A stretch of 64,000 nucleotides of DNA from CBDDHT01 sp965227905 (lineage in GTDB: Bacteria > Pseudomonadota > Alphaproteobacteria > Rhizobiales > Methyloligellaceae): the NCBI GenBank assembly GCA_965227905.1, contig OZ245780.1, positions 1,860,001 to 1,924,000 of the forward strand. The letters run 5' to 3'. The translations under genes were made by a program, and so were the position numbers. Under the pieces are notes generated by a model. That model saw only the letters and a list, made by a program, of their open reading frames with translations. It made no database searches and was not told where the DNA came from. Positions 60,748-64,000 of this stretch are shown here, one piece after another. The stretch's first letter is position 1, and every line of letters begins with the position of its first letter.

Positions 60748-61516
60748 GGCTTATCCTCCTTCTGCGATGGTTTTTTCTGAAGTCGCCTATTGGGTAATGC
60801 ACTCGATTTGGTGCCAAGCGATTTTTGGTAGCGATCCGAAGGTCGCGACTGAAACGCTTTAGCACGATTTAGAGAACGAGGCAGCCGCTCAACGGAGCCA
60901 AGAACCTTATCGGCGAAGCCATCGTGTATCGGCCGCTCGAACTTCTGCAATGGAAAGCCGGGATCCCAAGCAGCCCCCACGGACCGACATGCCCCGTCGA
61001 AAATCAGTACCATGCAGTCGATCTCACTTCCGCGATATCCCAACCCAAGGCTCGGCGTTCGCTGACGCGTTGCAATTCTCCTGGCGTATTGGAGCGCATG
61101 GAAAATCGATAGGGACAGATACAATTATGGATAAATGTGGTTACAGTTCAGAATCCTACCTGCGCATCTGCGAGTGGAAACGTAATACCAGTAAAAAGAG
61201 CGGGCGCTCGGGCAGATGCGCGCTTTCGGATGCGTTCGGGCAGGGGCAGAATGTTGGTTGCGCCTAGGTATGACAGGTATCTCGCCGAGATGGAGCCAGA
61301 AGCTAAAGCCCAATCGGTATGCCTCGGGCCTGGTTTTTTGCTGCTGTTGCGCTGAAATGACTTTAGGGCTTGGACCTGAAATCACTCTGTATCCATCACT
61401 GCTCGATTCTGTGACTCCTCAGTCTCAGAATTTTCGATAGCATCTGACCTTCTCGCGATTGGCGCTACCTGATTGCACAGAGTCGAACGCTGCAAAAAGA
61501 TATCTGGAGATTGACA
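60748..61516. other. 769-base gap with coding remnants and repeat copy
   Basis: No intact gene. On the + strand 60860-61000 reads LNGAKNLIGEAIVYRPLELL before the frame breaks, and 61087-61155 carries the second copy of the segment at 56099-56167. It must contain the dctP and mmsA promoters. Confidence 0.45.
61406..61431 (+). promoter_or_regulatory. 11-bp inverted repeat upstream of mmsA
   Basis: ATTCTGTGACT (61406-61416) and AGTCTCAGAAT (61421-61431) pair with one mismatch around CCTC, followed by three more T. It lies 85 bases before mmsA: either an operator or an attenuator-like hairpin. Confidence 0.4.
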
Positions 61517-63019
61517 ATGTCTACTGTCGGACACTTTCTGTCGAACAAACCCTGGTCGGGCGGGTCTGATCGAACGGGTGACATTTTTAATCCCGCAACA
61601 GGAGCTGTATCGGGGCAGGTGCTGCTGGCATCGAAGCAAGATGTCGATGCCATTGTTGATGTCGCGGCTGCAGCGCTCCCGGCGTGGGCTGCGACACCGG
61701 CGGCAAAACGCGCCACTGTGATGTTCGAGTTCCGGGATCTTCTGAAAAAAAATATAGATGAGCTGGCTGATCTGCTCTCGGCGGAACATGGCAAGACAAT
61801 CCCAGATGCGAAGGGCGAAATCGCGCGCGGCATCGAAGTTGTTGAATTCGCCTGCGGCATCCCTCAGCTGCTGAAGGGGGAGTACTCGGAGTCTGTGGCC
61901 GCCAATGTCGACAGCTATACGGTGCGCCAGCCTGTCGGTGTCGTCGCCGGAATTACACCTTTCAATTTCCCGGCCATGGTGCCGCTGTGGATGTATCCGG
62001 TGGCCATCGCAAGCGGAAATACATTTGTGCTGAAGCCATCTGAGAAAGATCCGACTGTGGTTCTGAGAATAGCAGAACTTCTTGCAGAGGCGGGCCTGCC
62101 GGAGGGCGTGTTCAATGTTGTGAATGGCGACAAGGAAGCCGTCGACGCACTGTTGGACAATCCGAAAATCGAGGCTGTCAGTTTCGTGGGTTCAACGCCT
62201 ATTGGCCACTATATTTACTCACGCGGCACGGCAAACGGAAAACGCGTGCAGGCATTGTGCGGTGCCAAGAACCATTTGGTGGTGATGCCGGATGCAGATA
62301 TGGATCAGGTCACGGACGCGTTGATTGGTTCTGCCTACGGCTCGGCCGGCGAAAGATGCATGGCAGTTTCAGTAGCTGTGCCCGTTGGCGAGGGTACGGC
62401 GGATCGGCTTGTTGAAGCATTGGAACCACGTGTCCGCGCGCTGAAAGTGGCGCCCTATACGGATCCGACCTCCGAGCTCGGACCGGTCATTTCAAAACAG
62501 AGCTTCGACAAGATCCACAACTTGATCGACCAAGGGGTTGAGCAGGGGGCAAACCTAGTCGTGGATGGGCGAGATATTCGCCTTCAAGGCTACGAGGACG
62601 GATTTTTTATCGGCGGCTGTCTTTTTGACAATGTCACGACAGACATGTCGATCTACAAAGAAGAAATCTTTGGCCCGGTTCTCTCAGTGGTTCGCGCCGG
62701 CGGATACGAGGAAGCCGTCCAGATGATCAATGATCATGAATACGGCAATGGGACAGCGATCTTCACGCGAGATGGCGATGCTGCGCGCGATTTTTGGGCG
62801 CGCGTTCGTATCGGGATGGTCGGTGTCAACGTACCAATACCGGTTCCCGTGGCCTATCACTCCTTTGGCGGTTGGAAGAGGTCGCTCTTTGGGGATCACC
62901 ACATCCACGGCATGGAAGGGGTACGATTTTACACCCGGCTGAAGACAATGACGTCACGCTGGCCATCGGGAATTCGAACGGGTGCGGAATTCAACTTTAC
63001 CGGAGGGAAAGACGTTTAG
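61517..63019 (+). CDS. mmsA: Methylmalonate-semialdehyde dehydrogenase (CoA-acylating)
   Basis: 500 residues. NFPAMVPLWMYPVAIASGNT and KPSEKDPT bind NAD; the catalytic cysteine is in GSAGERCMAVSV. These features are diagnostic for MmsA, which turns methylmalonate or malonate semialdehyde into propionyl- or acetyl-CoA in valine, inositol or beta-alanine breakdown. The neighbouring TRAP system may import its precursor. ATG at 61517 follows GGAG; a TTG two codons earlier is less likely. Confidence 0.93.
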   Translation: MSTVGHFLSNKPWSGGSDRTGDIFNPATGAVSGQVLLASKQDVDAIVDVAAAALPAWAATPAAKRATVMFEFRDLLKKNIDELADLLSAEHGKTIPDAKGEIARGIEVVEFACGIPQLLKGEYSESVAANVDSYTVRQPVGVVAGITPFNFPAMVPLWMYPVAIASGNTFVLKPSEKDPTVVLRIAELLAEAGLPEGVFNVVNGDKEAVDALLDNPKIEAVSFVGSTPIGHYIYSRGTANGKRVQALCGAKNHLVVMPDADMDQVTDALIGSAYGSAGERCMAVSVAVPVGEGTADRLVEALEPRVRALKVAPYTDPTSELGPVISKQSFDKIHNLIDQGVEQGANLVVDGRDIRLQGYEDGFFIGGCLFDNVTTDMSIYKEEIFGPVLSVVRAGGYEEAVQMINDHEYGNGTAIFTRDGDAARDFWARVRIGMVGVNVPIPVPVAYHSFGGWKRSLFGDHHIHGMEGVRFYTRLKTMTSRWPSGIRTGAEFNFTGGKDV

Positions 63020-63093
63020 GTCGTGAACTCATTGTCTCGGCGTGACAGCAAGCGATGCCGGCGAAAGAATGAATCGCATTGGATCCTGACGCA

Positions 63094-63285
63094 TTATTGG
63101 CGACGCAACACGGCGATCGACTCGGCCAACCTTTGGATTCCCGGTTCGATTGAGGAAACTGGAATGGCTGACACTCCCAATCGAAAGTAGAACTTCCCGA
63201 TATCGAAATTCGAGTAGCACGGGGCGATCTGTTCAACTATGACGCCGCGCTGTTGGGCCTGACCTGGGCCCCAAGACGCCCTCAT
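63094..63285 (-). pseudogene. MocR/GntR-type regulator C-terminal remnant
   Basis: Minus frame reads RGVIVEQIAPCYSNF, then FYFRLGVSAIPVSSIEPGIQR, LAESIAVLRRQ and a stop. This is the characteristic end of the aminotransferase-like domain of MocR/GabR-type regulators. A stop lies directly upstream of its ATG, and the rest of the gene is missing; the IS3 element begins within 125 bases. The rest of 63020-63409 shows no gene. Confidence 0.65.
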
Positions 63286-63409
63286 TTATTTTGAGAGTCC
63301 AGAGTTTAGATAACTAGTCATCCTGTTGTCGTGAAGTGCTGTTTCCTTTTCTGTTTTCATGGTCGCGGTGTGAGCCTTCCCCTCGGAGCCACCGTCGCTC
63401 GTTCGCCCA

Positions 63410-64000
63410 TTAGGCGAGCGACGGTGTCGGAGAGTGGAAGGCGGTGTTCCCCTTGGTGGGTCCTGAGCCTTGTGCATACAGCACGGCCAGTGGTGGCAAT
63501 CCGCCCAGAGCTGAATGCGGTCTGACGGTGTTGTAATCGGTGCGCCAGCGCGATAATGCCCGGCGGGCGGCCCTGAGACTGTCGAACACCTCCTCATTGA
63601 GCAACTCGTCACGAAGCCGTCCGTTAAAACTCTCGATGAAGGCATTCTGCTGTGGTTTGCCCGGCGCGATGTAATGCCAAGCAACGCCGGTCCGGTTCTG
63701 CCACTCAAGGATCGCTCGGGACGTCAGCTCGCAGCCATTGTCACTGACGATCGTTCGTGGCTTGCCACGGCGGGCTATCAAAGCATCAAGTTCACGCGCA
63801 ACCCGTGCCCCCGATAGCGATGTGTCCGCTACCAGCGCAAGGCATTCACGGCTGTAATCGTCAATCACTGCCAGGATGCGGAACCGCCGGCTGGCACCGA
63901 ACACGTCGGAGAGGAAGTCCAGGCTCCAGCGCATGCTCGGGCCAATGGGGATCGGGATCGGCGCCCGGGTTCCCCGCGCGCGCTTGCGCCCACGTCGGCG
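63410..64000 (-). CDS. IS3-family transposase OrfB, 5' end beyond the window
   Basis: The integrase-core frame is open to the last base: RRRGRKRARGTRAPIPIPIG, then MRWSLDFLSDV. DDE residues are visible in WSLDFLSD (D), VSDNGCELTS (D) and FIESFNGRLRDE (E). The C-terminus TDYNTVRPHSALGGLPP is typical of IS3 OrfB. The terminal inverted repeat was not identified. Confidence 0.93.
   Translation of the reverse strand, partial: RRRGRKRARGTRAPIPIPIGPSMRWSLDFLSDVFGASRRFRILAVIDDYSRECLALVADTSLSGARVARELDALIARRGKPRTIVSDNGCELTSRAILEWQNRTGVAWHYIAPGKPQQNAFIESFNGRLRDELLNEEVFDSLRAARRALSRWRTDYNTVRPHSALGGLPPLAVLYAQGSGPTKGNTAFHSPTPSLA

Noticed and set aside
1..64000. CRISPR array, prophage or conjugative element
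   Set aside because: No regularly spaced long repeats, cas genes, phage structural genes, integrase of tyrosine type or transfer genes were seen.

Overview
The window looks like the chromosome of a GC-rich alphaproteobacterium. The evidence is the cysG / DUF2849 / cysI / DUF934 sulfite-reductase order, the protein families throughout, and tRNA genes that encode their own CCA. The genus cannot be named from sequence alone. No rRNA, CRISPR array, prophage or plasmid origin was seen. Most genes are ordinary chromosomal ones; insertion-sequence (IS) and gene remnants collect in the last 15 kb.

Layout. (1) 0-10 kb: the end of a PHP/DUF3604-like gene with a clear terminator, the siroheme/sulfite-reductase operon, tRNA-Arg(TCG), a secreted or membrane-anchored LAS-type metallopeptidase, a GNAT and a large DUF2339 membrane protein. 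(2) 10-19 kb: a LysR gene divergent from a SelA-like PLP enzyme, two secreted proteins, a MarR-like regulator with a cysteine-rich tail, a histidine kinase / OmpR pair behind three 22-bp-spaced direct repeats, and a response regulator with a second, degenerate receiver. (3) 19-25.5 kb: a catabolic group (BKACE, amidase, FAH hydrolase, creatininase, GNAT, NAD-dependent reductase). (4) 25.5-35 kb: the most unusual block. It holds an IS5-type remnant, then a divergent cluster around an AT-rich spacer: a Ycf48-like propeller with a haem-less cytochrome-like N-terminus, two related single-CxxCH proteins and a subtilase, followed by a two-domain metallophosphoesterase. (5) 35-49 kb: an EEP nuclease/phosphatase, M50 protease, VWA protein, ParB-like mini-protein, tRNA-Gly(TCC), MFS exporter, a metallophosphoesterase homologue with lost metal ligands, CAP protein, cupin, D-aminoacylase, ArsC-like protein and several unknown secreted proteins. 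(6) 49-56 kb: an AraC remnant, MmgE/PrpD, and a divergent three-gene operon for a 2-oxoacid (probably 2-oxoglutarate) oxidoreductase with a GltD-like electron-transfer subunit. (7) 56-64 kb: a TRAP transporter in an unusual arrangement (dctM-dctQ on + and dctP on -, with an IS5-type remnant and a Usp gene between), methylmalonate-semialdehyde dehydrogenase mmsA, a truncated MocR-type regulator and an IS3-family transposase running off the end.

How the genes work together. The cys operon makes siroheme and uses it to reduce sulfite. The two-component pair probably autoregulates through the 22-bp repeats. The 19-25 kb and 46-63 kb groups point to scavenging of amides, D-amino acids and organic acids, with MmsA and 2-oxoacid:acceptor oxidoreductase feeding central metabolism. 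The 25.8-32.3 kb cytochrome/propeller/subtilase cluster is the best candidate here for an undescribed system. Its function cannot be deduced from sequence alone.
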